From Seriola aureovittata (lineage: Eukaryota; Chordata; Actinopteri; Carangiformes; Carangidae), in contig NC_079369.1 in NCBI RefSeq assembly GCF_021018895.1, positions 10,119,694 through 10,183,693 of the forward strand: a stretch of 64,000 bases of DNA, read 5' to 3'. Each line of letters starts with the position of its first letter. The first letter of the stretch is position 1. A program made the translations under genes and the position numbers. Positions 1 to 11,800 of this stretch are shown in pieces. The notes below the pieces were generated by a model. It saw only the letters and a program-made list of their open reading frames with translations. It had not been told where the DNA came from and did not search any database.

Positions 1-82
1 CTGTCAAATAAAAAAGACAGTGGAAATGGATGAAGTAGCTTGTATTTCAATAAAACCTTTTGGTAATTAGAGGAAAAGGTGC

Positions 83-245
83 TCACTGCTGCTGCATGTG
101 GCTGGAAGTTAATGTCTTCTGTAGTAAGGCCATCTGTGAGCACTGAAGTCTTACTTGCAAATTTTGGACAATTTTGTGAAGACCATTTATTATTTCTGTG
201 ATACAGGGAGGCAATTTATCCTGAAGTCCGTGAAGATCTACCCTT
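83..245 (-). other. unassigned open frame downstream of uqcrh exon 3
   Basis: A minus-strand frame runs from about 245 to a stop near 83 and ends in QQQ. It is preceded by a pyrimidine-rich stretch ending in AG that could serve as a splice acceptor. It contains the phrase GLHKIVQNLQ, loosely like the C-terminal tail of UQCRH, but it has no acceptor at the matching place and reads on for another 25 or so codons. I do not recognise a family. It may be chance or an exon of an unknown transcript. Confidence 0.15.
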
Positions 246-607
246 AAAATGAAAAGCACGATCAACCTTGAGCGGCACTGCTGTATGTATTGCATATAAA
301 TAAAAAGGACAGCTGTGGAAAATTCTGTAATGACTATGAAATAACCCCACCTGTTGTAAAGGAGATTTACTTGTATAAATTCAACTTTGTATTTCGAGTC
401 AGCTGTTTATAATTAATTGGCACTATCTACCAGTTCATTTCAGTTTGCCAAAAGAACATGAATCATATGCTATTTGAAAGTAACACATTAAAGTATTAAT
501 TTTGACAAACTAGTGCTAGCCAAGCTGTTACATGACTAGCTAAATAAGTACTCACAAATCTTGGCTGCTTTGGGGTGAATTTGCTTACTTATTGCATTCA
601 CACTTAC

Positions 608-1741
608 ACAGTGGTCCCGAGCATGCAGGAAGTCAAACAACTCCTCGGTGCAATCCTCTTCCGTCGCAGACCGAGACCCAACTCTGGTCTCACACTGCTC
701 CAGGCGTGCCTGAGTGTGGACGCAGTGCTCTGTCTCTGCACACTTCTGTCGCACCGCTTCAAGAGGATCCTGGAACAGAATACGCAGCATTCATTATATG
801 TACGTTATACTGTGTCCTTCAATAGGAGACACACATTCAGTAGATAACTGGAACTACAATCAGTTGCCCAATGAGTATCAACCAGGGTAATCTTAATATT
901 GAAAACATCTCAACCTAAACAACCAAAGTGACCATAGAAGTTGTATACAATAAACTGGCAACTGGGAGTAGGAGTGTGCAGGTGAATTCTGAGGGGTTAA
1001 CTCCCTTTATCCACAAAGACACACACACACACACACACACACCTACAGACACCTCTAACATATTATGTATCAGAACTGTGTTTGGAGACAAGCAGTTTTG
1101 AGGTTTCTTTTAAATGAAGAGGGAGAAAATACCTCATGTATTTATAGATGACCCTAGAGGAAGGCCTGGCAATGAAGAAAACCTTTAATGACCCCACCTC
1201 TGGTTGACCAGTCATGTAGAGGAGTGTCTTTTTGTCAAGCATTTTCAAATTAAATTCCCGTTTTCTCAACTGACAATTAGATATGTTCAGTAAGAAGTGC
1301 GACAGAGAGAAACAGTTAACATATTTTGATGAACATACCACCATGTCTTCCTCCTCCTCCTCCTCTTCTTCCTCCTGGAATAGACAGGCACGACCAATTC
1401 AGTTACATCATTCACTACGGCCATTACACAGTTGTTAGCTATCTTTTTCGTCAAAAATACACCAACAGCTGGCAAACCAACATTACAGACTATGAATGAG
1501 GGTTGCGTTTTAATCGAGTTGCATGCATTAACACATCATATTTCTCAATGACGATGGGAACGTTTACGTCGGCTAATGCTAACATAAGCTAGGTAATGAT
1601 GTAGCTCCGTTAGCCGTGTTGTGTTAGCTTGCTAGCTGAAAAAAACAAAAGTTACTGGCATCGCAGAACTGGCTTAAATATGTAAAAGCTACTTACATCC
1701 TCGGGTTCTCCGTTCATGATCATCTTCTCTTCGAAAACCAT
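608..1741 (-). CDS. uqcrh: UQCRH, cytochrome bc1 complex hinge protein (partial, 3 of probably 4 exons)
   Basis: This encodes the acidic hinge subunit of mitochondrial complex III, which helps cytochrome c1 and cytochrome c interact in the intermembrane space. The coding exons are 1697-1741 (start at 1741), 1339-1374 and 608-769, all in phase 0 with GT-AG borders. Exon 2 is almost pure glutamate (nine E, then DMV). Exon 3 carries the family's paired-cysteine helical hairpin ([34 protein letters not shown]). The 81 codons seen lack only the roughly 10-residue tail. No acceptor plus tail was found down to base 1, so the last exon is probably outside the window. The intron after exon 3 has a clear donor (GTAAGTG). 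The family assignment is secure. Confidence 0.93.
1022..1042. repeat. (CA)n microsatellite
   Basis: A short CA dinucleotide tract in uqcrh intron 2. Confidence 0.8.
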
Positions 1742-2703
1742 GATTTTGGTGCTCTTGTCCTTAGTTGACCGGCTGTCAAATCTCGACTGTTGGAGGACAC
1801 CACAGGTCACACGAGCTAACAAGTCAGCGAGAACAAACCGCACCGTTTCCGGTCACCACAACAAAACTTTCACAACAAAACCTCCCTTTTGACAACTCGA
1901 TTTCCGTTATATTCATTGAGTACATGATCATTGAAAACTGTCGATAATTTTTTTTATTCAGACCTGAGCCATAAAAATGGCTCAATTAATGTGGTGATAT
2001 AACCACTTCGTGCTACTTTAAACATTGTCCAGAGGCAAAACAGATGATAGAATAAATCGTGGAGACTATGAAAGAAAAGGTTTTCCTTTATATTTACCCT
2101 CCCACTGACTCAGCAACAATTTTTCAAGTTGTTACTTTTCTTTTTTTATAATCAAGCAAATAAATGTATTTTATTTTAAAGTCAGAATCGTCTACTTCCT
2201 CTCGATTGATGGATTGATGGATATCTATATTGCCATCATGTGTTGTAAAGTAGTACTACAACGGCAGGAATGATACACCACGTTGAAAATACAGTGTAAA
2301 GTAGGCCTATACCACTGTCCTTGTAGGTCTACTTTTGTCCTTTTAGCAACCAGTTGTGGCTCAGCAGGCTTGTTGGTATCAGGTCATTTTAATTTAGCTG
2401 TCTTTTTTTGTCTTATATCGGACAAGATCACACTTTCCTTTATTCACACTATACAACAAATTACATTCCCTACCTTGAATACTTTAAGGTCACTGATTAA
2501 CAGTGTTTGATATCAGTTTCCCTTGTATAAAGATGTCAGAGTCCAGTACAGCTGGTAGATGTGTTACCAAGAGCCAATAAGAGCAAGCTTCTCACTCACA
2601 TGTGCTATTACTGACCACTGTCAACACAACATCAGCCTTTTGTCACAGAGAAGAGGAGGGCAAAGAACGCACAGTTATACAGTTTTGATTTCTTGTTTGC
2701 AGA
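1742..2703. other. head-to-head intergenic region uqcrh / first CYP2 gene
   Basis: This stretch separates the divergent starts of uqcrh (minus) and the first P450 (plus). It contains AT-rich sequence, a TATAAA at 2526-2531 and a CCAAT-like GCCAATAAG near 2572. No convincing extra exon was seen. Confidence 0.6.
2526..2531 (+). promoter_or_regulatory. candidate TATA box of first CYP2 gene
   Basis: TATAAA lies 173 bp upstream of the start codon and would give a 5' leader of about 145 nt. The call rests on motif and position only. Confidence 0.3.
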
Positions 2704-5700
2704 ATGGATTCGGCCTTTTCTGTAATTGGATCCTATGTTAACTTGGATTTCAAAGGTCTGCTGCTCTTCACGGCAGTTTTCATCCTCACTGCAGATTATA
2801 TTAAGAACCGTCGGCCGGCCTACTTCCCTCCAGGTCCCTGGGCATTACCTCTTGTGGGCAACATATTCAGTGTGGACCAGACCAAGACTCATGAGATCTT
2901 GACAGAGGTAGGTAAACCAGTGTCAAAAGTGTACCATTAAAAATGCAACAGGTCTACTAATAGGACGCATCTGTTATGTCAAGCATTATCCCTTGTCTCT
3001 CGAACCTCCTCACAGTTAGCGGGGAAATATGGAAATGTGTACAGCCTGAGAATGGGCCAGAACTGGATGGTGGTGTTAAACAGTTTTGAGGTTCTGAAAG
3101 ATGCTCTAGTAACGCAGGGAGATAGCTTGGTCGACCGCCCAGAATTCCCTCTGCAGGACGAGGTAACCTGTGGACTAGGTAAGAAAACAAAGATTGTGTA
3201 TTCAAAATTTTAAACTCACTACTATTGTGACGCCTGTGAATACAGGAAAGTAAAGTGAATATTTTATATGATACATTTTACTTTTTCCCCAATCATTCTT
3301 ATAGTTTGTGTTATTTTTATATATGTATATATTTTTCACAGCTTTTCATGAGCTTTTGTCCATTTACATCCACTCCTTAGTGATTCTCTTCTTCTTTTTC
3401 CTGTTACTTTACAAACAATTACTAATATATTTTTATCCAGCAATTTTCTTGCTAAAGTGCTAAAAATGAAAAGTCCAATTCTTAAACTTGAGATGTTTGT
3501 TCCACATTGTGTATTTCCCATCAGGTGTAGTTTTCAGTAATGGGAGCATCTGGAAGGAACAGAGGCGTTTTGCACTTTCAACCCTCAGATATTTTGGACT
3601 TGGCAAGAGGTCACTTGAACCTGTCATCCTGGACGAATTCACACACTGTGCAAATGAATTCAGAGGCAATAAAGGTGAATGGTTCACACACAGTCGCATG
3701 TTTATAACGAACAAATGCAAAATTTACATAACATTCCCTTTTCAATGTTGAAGACAAACCATTCAATCCACACCTCATCATGAACAACGTTGTTTCCAAC
3801 ATCATCTGCTCCCTGGTTTTTGGTCATCGCTTCGAGTACGGTAATGAGAACTTCATGAAACTGATGAGGATCTTTGATGAAGCTCTCTACATTGAAGGCA
3901 GCATTTGGGCACAGGTACTCCATTTTAAATTTACCGATCAAAATTGCTGTGCACTTTTGTTGATCAACATATTCCTCGTTGTGAAACAGTTTATCACTCA
4001 TTCACTGAAATGTCTTATTTGTAAGTTGTTGTTCCAACTGGCTTTTCTTGGCAGCTCTACAACTCATTCCCTCAGCTGATGAGATGTTTGCCAGGGCCAC
4101 ATCAGAGATACAAGCACATCTGGAATGATGTAAAGGACTTCATTAAAGCAGAGCTTAAAGAGCACAAACAGAACTGGGATCCCTCCGACCAAAGAGACTA
4201 CATTGACTGCTTCCTTAATGAGATTCAGGTGGAGATTGGCACTAGATAGTTGAGTTGTAGCTCTTATATTGTGTTGCTTTTGAAGCTTTTGTATATTTGT
4301 TTTTTGACACATATGTAACAACTATCCATGACGTTTAACTGTGGCACCACTCCTGATTGGCATGTGGTGAAAAGTGCAAAGACCAGATGTGCACTTGTCA
4401 TGGTCTCTGCCTTATATCACTATCTTTAAAGTTCTTACCTCTAACGGAGTACACCCCTTTTTGATTTGACTCTCCCTCTATAAATGTTAAAAGCAAAGCT
4501 GCCATCATAAAAGAGTTTGAATGTCTGCAATAGCACTGTCATCTAGTCAATCTGAGTTATATTGCAGCATGTTTTAACACATGTATTTGAATTTATTCTC
4601 AGAATAAGGGGCAAGCTGAAAATAGTTTTGATGAGGAAAGCCTAGTTATGAGTGTCCTCGATCTGTTTGTGGCTGGCTCGGAGACCACATCCACCACCAT
4701 GCGCTGGGCATTCCTCTACATGGCAAAGTACCCTGAGATCCAAGGTAAGAGCACTGACAAAGCCCATGGTAATTTTGCTGATGTAGAAATTAAACTAGAG
4801 TGTCTCCAGTTCACACTTATTGACCTAGATAAATAATGTTGCTACTTGTATTCCAAGTTGACATATACTTTGTTGTGAAATCACTAGTGTCCTTCACAAA
4901 TGTTGTAATGAATAACTGTGCAACAAACATCTACATGTAAAAATAATACTGTATATCCTCTTATTGCTGGTTCATATGTCAGTTTCCCTCCTGCTGCACA
5001 GAAAAAGTGCAGGCTGAGATAAACAGAGTGATTGGACAGTCCAGACAGCCATCCATGGAGGACCGTGCTAACCTGCCCTACACTGACGCTGTCATCCACG
5101 AGATCCAGAGGATGGGCAACATAGTTCCTCTCAGCCTGCCTCATATCGTCAGCAGAGACGTCCAACTGGGAGGCTACACAATCCCAAAGGTCATTTCTCC
5201 ACCATTGCAGTAAAAGAACAAAAAAAGTAGTTTTATGTCATATTTACATGTTATGTATTTATGAACTGTCACCAGGGTGTTACAATTATTCCCAATTTGA
5301 CCTCGGTGCTGTTGGACAAGAACGAGTGGGAGACACCCAATACCTTTAATCCAGGACACTTCCTAAACAAAGAGGGCAAGTTTGTGAAGCGAGCTGCTTT
5401 CATTCCTTTCTCTGCAGGTGAGGAGCAACACTATATGTTGTTTTATTACTATCCATACTTGGCCATTCAGGAACCTGTCGTTTCTAACAAAGACAAAGTC
5501 GCTGAGGATCAGTAACGTCTCCAGATCAACTCCGAACAACGGAATTAAAAACTTGAAAAATGCTCCGGTGGATACTTATACTTCAAGATCGCTAATTCGC
5601 TCATTTCGCTGTCAATCAAAAAGGGACTCAGCCTCAGACAGATCATCCAATCATCATGCAGAAGCCGAGCGTCCGGGCCAGCCCACTGCCCCATAGACCC

Positions 5701-6778
5701 CCAGAGACGCTGAGCGTCCGATGGGCGGGACAAACCCAACATTTATCCAATGACCGTCTAGTTTCGCTGCAGTGGAACAACCCACTCTATGCTTCCCCAT
5801 TGAAGTCAGTAGACGCTCGGGGTCTACACTGTGTAAAGCACTGTGGCGCTGCGGGGATGAATGAGAAGGAAGTCGTGGCGGTTACCTGTGATAAGTAGCT
5901 GATTCTGAACAAAAGATGGATGTGTTCTAGCGCATATTCAGTCAATGAAATGTACACACAACACTACATATTTAGCCACTTATTTTGTTGACATTTTAGG
6001 GGAAGCTGAGCTTCCCTTGCAGTCTTAGAGCAATCGCCACTGCCTGGGAACCTAGGGTGAACACGGATAGGAAGGAGGCCAGGGATCATAACCTGGCCCT
6101 TTTTGTGATGAGTGTCACAGATCATGCAGTATTTGCAAGACACACCAAGAGGGAGGGGTTGAAAAGATGACTAGGAAGTGCTGATCATTATTTCTGTCAA
6201 TAGTGATGTTTGACTAAAGACCTTGGTGACCCTCTGACCTTTCCTCTAGCCATGAAATCAGGACAAAATTTTGAATGGTAACCAAAACAATTAACATATC
6301 GTCACCTTCCTAAAATAATGGCCTAAGTCATGTTTTGACAAAAATGTTTTTTTTGCCTAAATCACCCCCTCATGATGCTGGCCACCTCTGGTAAAATCGC
6401 CTGAATCCTCAGTTGAGGGGAACATGCAATTCTACCCCCGGTTGTATAATGGCCTATGTCAAAAGTGTGACTCTTTTGTTGAGTTTTTTGTGTTTCCTGA
6501 AAAACCTGAAAAAATGACTTAGGCCATTATTTTAAGAGGGTGTCGATATCTATTTCCTATGAAGGCCTTATGCGAATGACTACCACTGCTTTCCTGTCTC
6601 AGGTAAACGGGTGTGTCTCGGGGAGAACCTGGCCAGAATGGAGCTTTTCCTCTTCTTCACCTCCTTCATGCAGCACTTCACCTTCTCTATGCCTGCTGGG
6701 GTGAAGCCTGTGTTGGACTACCGTCTTGGCATCACCCTGGCACCGCATCAATATGAAATCTGTGTAACACCACGCTAA
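2704..6778 (+). CDS. cytochrome P450 family 2 (CYP2J/2N/2P-like), tandem copy A
   Basis: A microsomal haem monooxygenase of the vertebrate CYP2J-like group; fish relatives oxidise fatty acids and xenobiotics. Nine exons: 2704-2907, 3016-3178, 3525-3674, 3754-3914, 4055-4228, 4603-4744, 5002-5189, 5276-5417, 6603-6778. They sum to 1500 nt, or 499 aa. Most internal exons have the standard CYP2 lengths (163, 150, 161, 142, 188, 142). Visible landmarks are an N-terminal membrane anchor, the proline hinge [13 protein letters not shown], the I-helix AGSETTSTT, the K-helix EIQR, NPGHFL in the PERF region, and the haem loop FSAGKRVCLG with the haem ligand at about Cys446. Intron 8 (5418-6602) is the longest and holds repeats. 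Exon 7 is nearly identical to that of copy B. An AATAAA lies at 7334. Subfamily is uncertain. Confidence 0.93.
6214..6293 (+). repeat. fragment of a dispersed percomorph-type repeat
   Basis: The phrase CTCTGACCTTTCCTCTAGC recurs in modified form near 34905, where a longer copy is present. The fragment directly abuts the inverted-repeat element that begins at 6296. The family is recognised from general familiarity, not from a search. Confidence 0.45.
6296..6549. mobile_element. MITE-like inverted-repeat element, copy 1 (254 bp)
   Basis: The element starts ATATCGTCACCTTCC and ends with the near reverse complement; the terminal inverted repeats match at 33 of 36 positions by hand count. It has no coding capacity. 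Motifs of the form TGGCCTAxGTCA recur inside. A second, almost identical copy lies at 10338-10590, with one substitution and one 1-bp indel noticed. It sits in intron 8 of CYP2 copy A, 53 bp upstream of exon 9. No clear target duplication was seen outside the ATAT ends. It is probably a non-autonomous DNA transposon of unknown superfamily. Confidence 0.8.
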
Positions 6779-7694
6779 CACTCTGACACAAAAAAGTACC
6801 ACAAAAAGCAATAGCCTTTTTCCTTGTTGTCACCACTTCTGATCTTATTACTGCTCCAGGGTTTAGAGAATACATCAAACTACACTCTAAAAAAGTCATT
6901 CAGTTCACCTTTTTACCATTACATAACTAAATGCATTGTTGTGGGATAGTGATTTAGTGATTTAGTTAAACTTTTTGGATCGCAAACATAATTCTAATGA
7001 GTTGCGGTGACACAATAACATAAGTAACTCCTGTGGCTTGCAATTGTTAGTAATTTCAACTCCAATTTCTTTGTTCACTGATAAAAAATGAAATTCAAAC
7101 TAGGTAAGTGAATGAAATTTATTTGATTATGACTTAATATCTCTAAGTCTAAGAAAAACTGTCAGCATATTTTTCAGAGTGAAAACTCTGTTTTGTTGTT
7201 TTAGTAAAATGTTAAAATGTAAATGTAAAATCCTGATGGAAATCTACTGTGTGTCTTTAATACGTGTTGAATTAAGTCATGCTTGTTTTGAGCATCAAAT
7301 TCAGGTCTTACCCCTGTACTCTTTAACTAATTTAATAAAGTCATTGGATGCAGCATGTTGTCTTTGTACTAAGTCTCACATTCCTAAGGCTTATGTTTTT
7401 TAGTTGAACCAGCTTGAAATAATTTGCAATGACAATAAGTACATACTTAACTTCATTTTAAACATCAAAGAAGAGAAAAGTCGCTACAACTCAATTTTTA
7501 TGTGTAATCAATTTAAAATCTTTAAAATCTTTAAAATGCTGCCAATGATTAGAAATACTTTATACACAGGCAAATCAGTAACAATAAACACAATCCTAGA
7601 TTTCTTTTTGACACTGTCAACAAACTTACTCAAAAGCAGCCGTCTCTTAGCCACTTTGACAAAATTTCAGATTATATCTTTTGAGTAATTGTCT
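6779..7694. other. 3' flank of CYP2 copy A, AT-rich
   Basis: AT-rich sequence with an AATAAA at 7334-7339 that could be the poly(A) signal of the upstream P450. No gene was seen; the short open frames here lack any family resemblance. Confidence 0.5.
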
Positions 7695-7875
7695 AATCTG
7701 GTGTTAGCTTCTAAACCCACCATCCGCCTCCTTGGCCCTCTACTAGCTAATCTCTCCAATGACCTCTGGCCAGTTTTGGACCTTCAGTGCAGAACATTGT
7801 TACTTTATGACTGACCACTGGCACTGTCCCTACTAGTTTTAAAACTGCTATAGTTAAACCTTTACTTATGGCCCA
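7695..7875 (+). pseudogene. LINE (L2/Rex-like) ORF2 fragment, decayed
   Basis: Conceptual translation gives LVLASKPT, NDLWPVLD and then, in another frame after a stop, TGTVPTSFKTAIVKPLL. These are in the order expected for the segment just ahead of the reverse transcriptase core in L2/Rex-type non-LTR retrotransposons. At least one stop or frameshift interrupts it. It is cut short before the solo LTR at 7945. The family is recognised by eye only. Confidence 0.6.
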
Positions 7876-7944
7876 GGGGGAGTATGGATGTCAGTCTTTA
7901 CAGAAAATATCTATAATGTGCGCATCAAATATTTTGTACATTCG

Positions 7945-8287
7945 TGTCATGGTTTGCTGTGGCAGACACTTTTTGTTAGTTTTGTTTTGGACTTTTTCAC
8001 ATCCTGTTTTATTTTGTAATAAGGTTTCCTTTTGTGTCTCAGTGTTTTGCTTCCTGTCTTGGTGTTGTTTCTGTGTAGTGATTGTCTGCCCCGCCCTAAT
8101 GTGTTTCACCTGTGTGCAATCACCTTGTGTCTTTGTGCTCCCCTTTGTCTGCGTCGGTTCGTCTGTTTAGTTCAGGGTTTGTTCACATCATCTGTTCATG
8201 TCTGTTATTTTGGTTAATAAACCTGTCTGCACCGTCCCCCAAGTGTTGGCTGCATTTTGGGTCCAACTTACCTCAAAACCCTTGACA
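7945..8287 (+). mobile_element. solo LTR of an LTR retrotransposon (343 bp)
   Basis: The sequence starts TGTCATGG and ends CCTTGACA, the usual TG...CA ends with short inverted repeats. It is flanked on both sides by the same 5-bp sequence ATTCG (7940-7944 and 8288-8292), a target-site duplication of the size made by Gypsy-type integrases. An AATAAA at 8216-8221 lies in the R/U5-like part. No internal retroviral-type coding region accompanies it, so it is the product of LTR-LTR recombination. Confidence 0.82.
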
Positions 8288-8819
8288 ATTCGATGTTAAG
8301 ATTAGATTAAAATACTTTAAAATGACATGAATTGTGGTTTTTAACAATGAATGTACACGAACTAGGCCAGAGATGAAGCTGTTGTCATGCAAAGACCTTG
8401 TTACTCATGGGTAAATAGGCTGTAAATGATTATATAATTGTTAGATAACACATTAACTACTTGATGGATGTACTTTTAACACAAAAATAAAAATAAAAAC
8501 TTTCCTGGTGAACTCACAAATGCAATTGGAGACAGTCTGTAAGCAAGCTTGTTTCTGAAACCTTTCCTGAGAAGTTTTCATTTAGGAGATACAAGTGTTT
8601 CACTTACAGTGACAATGGCCCTCCACCCACTTTCACTGATATAATAGGCCCACCCAGAAACACTCTTGTTTGAACAGCAGGTCAAAGCTCAGACACACAC
8701 CCCACTGTAGATCACAGAGTTTACTGAATTGACGTTTTTATTACGCCTCTGATATGCCCTGAGGTGGAAATAAATAGCTACAGATTTCTCAGAGGATACA
8801 GAGGCAGCGGGTTGAGAGG
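8288..8819. other. upstream region of CYP2 copy B
   Basis: This is the presumed promoter interval for the second P450. It contains a DR1-like half-site pair at 8679 and a TATA-like AAATAAATA near 8768. No coding sequence was seen. Confidence 0.5.
8679..8691 (+). promoter_or_regulatory. DR1-like nuclear receptor site (HNF4/PPAR type)
   Basis: AGGTCAAAGCTCA is two hexamers spaced by one base, with one mismatch to the DR1 consensus. It lies about 130 bp upstream of the CYP2 copy B start codon and 75 bp upstream of a TATA-like AAATAAATA. Liver-type control by HNF4 or PPAR is an inference. Confidence 0.35.
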
Positions 8820-11800
8820 ATGGATCAGCTCTCTGGTGTGTCTGTTTTCTCTGCGTGGCCGTGGCTGGACAGCCGCGGTCTGATCGTCTTCACTCTGGTC
8901 TTCTTGGTGACAGCAGAGTATCTAAGGAACCGTCGGCCCAGCAACTTTCCACCAGGACCCACGGCTTTTCCTCTTGTGGGGAACATGTTCTCTCTGGACT
9001 TCAACAATGCCTACAGTGAACTGACTAAGGTAGAATTCAGATAATGCATACATTTATCTTCAGATGAATATATTAATAGCTATTAAAGCGCTAGGGACCC
9101 CACCAGTGGGTGAAAAAGCACTCAGATCTTTTACTTGAATGACGCAAATGAAGAACTGTACACATTACAATAAAAAAAAAAAAATAGAAGTATGAGGAGA
9201 TCTTAGTGAAATAAAAAACTATGTACCTCTTATGATATATAAATCACTGTTATGGTTAAAACTACCCAACAGTAGTTCTATATAAAACTGTTGACATTAG
9301 CTCCACTTTGACCATCTACAACAGTAAAACTATATTTACAGGTTAATACACTAGTGATGTTTATCCTATAATATAATAACACTCACAGGAAGGCGTCGAT
9401 ATTGTCTTGTCAAATCCTAATTGCCTATTTGTCACAGAAAGATAAGTAATTAAAAAAACTCAACTAAATCTTACAATTTTTTTGGGACTATTTTGTGTTG
9501 TTCTTATGGCAGTTAACAGAGACGTATGGAAATGTGTACAGCCTCAAAATGGGGCGCTCATGGACGGTGGTATTGAATGGCCTCAACGCCCTGCAGGAGG
9601 GTCTTCTCACCAAAGGAGACATCCTGGCTGACCGCCCAATATTTCCAATCCATGTTGATGTGCTCCCTGAACTGGGTAAAGATTTATTTCTAACCTTGTA
9701 GATTGAAGATAATATACTCCCATCACAAGGGCTGCCGCTGTACATACACAGTTTCTATAATCAATAAGTTTTTTATTGGAATGTAAAATCAGAATGGGTA
9801 CTGATTTCATAAAGTGATGCACTAGCATTGCTAATGACCTAGAGTTTTGAACTCTGTGAACTCATTTATGTCACAAGCTCAGTCTAAATTCCATTTGTCT
9901 CCTCAGGTATTATTTTTACTAATGGACATATGTGGAAACAGCAAAGACGATTTGCCCTCTTCACTCTCAAATACTTTGGAGTTGGCAAGAAATCCCTGGA
10001 ATTTTCTATATTGGATGAATTTATTTACTTGTCCAAAGAAATTGCAAATCATAAAGGTAGGGAAGCTAATGCACAAAATCTCCAAATTCAGAGATGCAGT
10101 AAAGTCAAAAGTTTGAAGTCAAAAGTGCAATTCTGAGTCTTGATATGTTTGACATGCGATCACTTCCTCAGGCAAACCCTTCAATCCACACTTCATCATC
10201 AACAAAGCTGTTTCCAACATCATCTGCTCCCTGATTTTTGGTCATCGCTATGAGTACAGTGATGAGAAGTTTCTGAAAATGATGAATTTGATTGACAGAG
10301 GGACCCAAATTGAAGGCTCCATTTGGGCACAGGTACTATATCGTCACCTTCCTAAAATAATGGCCTAAGTCATGTTTTGACAAAAATGTTTTTTTTGCCT
10401 AAATCACCCCCTCATGATGCTGGCCACCTCTGGTAAAATCGCCTGAATCCTCAGATGAGGGGAACATGCAATTCTACCCCCGGTTGTATAATGGCCTATG
10501 TCAAAAGTGTGACTCTTTTGTTGAGTTTTTTGTGTTTCCTGAAAACCTGAAAAAATGACTTAGGCCATTATTTTAAGAGGGTGTCGATATGAAAGCTTCA
10601 GTATAAATGGAAGCATTTTGATTTTTACTCTTGGTTGATTCATTGATCTTGTGATGGACCATTTTGCTTCTAGAAATAGATTTAGGTCTTTTTAGTAGTC
10701 TTACTTTCAGTCTTCTTGTTTGTTTTGACAGCTGTACAACGCTTTTCCCATGCTGATGAGACGCTTGCCAGGCCCACACCACACTCTTCAAAAAACCTAT
10801 TGTGAAATAATAAAGTTAATGAAAACAGAAGTCGATCAGCACAAGGAAGACTGGGACCCGTCTGAGCCCAGAGACTATATCGACTGTTACCTGAGTGAGA
10901 TTCAGAGGGTGGGTGGACAAACCACAAGCAAATAAATTGGCAATTCTTTTGATGATGGATTTTTTGCTCTAAGTAATTTTCAAGCAATGTTTTATGCCTT
11001 AATCCCATATTACACACAGTTTAAATATTATATGTGAAAAGCTTTCTCAGAGTTCCTTTAATAGTTAGTTTATTTCATAGTATATTATTTGAAATTATAT
11101 GTTATTTGTAATCAAATGATTGTCTGATCTATTGAAGTGAAAAGTACAATTTTTAATTTCAAATGACAAAAGCTCACTTGTATTAATGATAGTCCTGTAA
11201 TTAATAGTTTAATAATCAATTTCTAACCCTGCCTATATGTTCCACAAAAGTTAAATATTCAAACAAAAAAGGCACATTTTACATGTAGGCAATGTCTATT
11301 TTGTAAAATGTTCCCCATTAGATGAAGAAGGATGATGAGGTGGATGCTGGTTTTCATGAGGATAACTTGGTCATGTGTTCATTTGATCTGTTTGGGGCTG
11401 GTACTGAGACCACATCCACCACCCTGCGCTGGGCCTTCCTCTACATGGCAAAGTACACTGAGATTCAGGGTAGGACAAGAAGTCATTTGTGCCAACCTAC
11501 GTAAGTCTTGATGTTTCTGTAAGTGACTAATTCATTGTTCCCCTTTTCTGCTGTCATGTTGCACAGAAAAAGTGCAGGCTGAGATAGACAGTGTGATTGG
11601 ACAGTCCAGACAGCCATCCATGGAGGACCGTGCTAACCTGCCCTACACTGACGCTGTCATCCACGAGATCCAGAGGATGGGCAACATAGTTCCTCTCAGC
11701 CTGCCTCATATCGTCAGCAGAGACGTCCAACTGGGAGGCTACACAATCCCAAAGGTCATTTCTCATTATGTGTTTTATCTTGTTTCATCACATATACACT

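Noticed and set aside
83..245. GLHKIVQNLQ phrase as the missing last exon of uqcrh
   Set aside because: It resembles the UQCRH tail, but no AG acceptor lies at the right place and the frame continues about 25 codons further before a stop.
5500..6050. Possible exon or gene inside intron 8 of P450 copy A
   Set aside because: Open frames there have no family resemblance; the stretch looks repetitive (for example GGGGAAGCTGAGCTTCCC near 6000), but I could not name a family.
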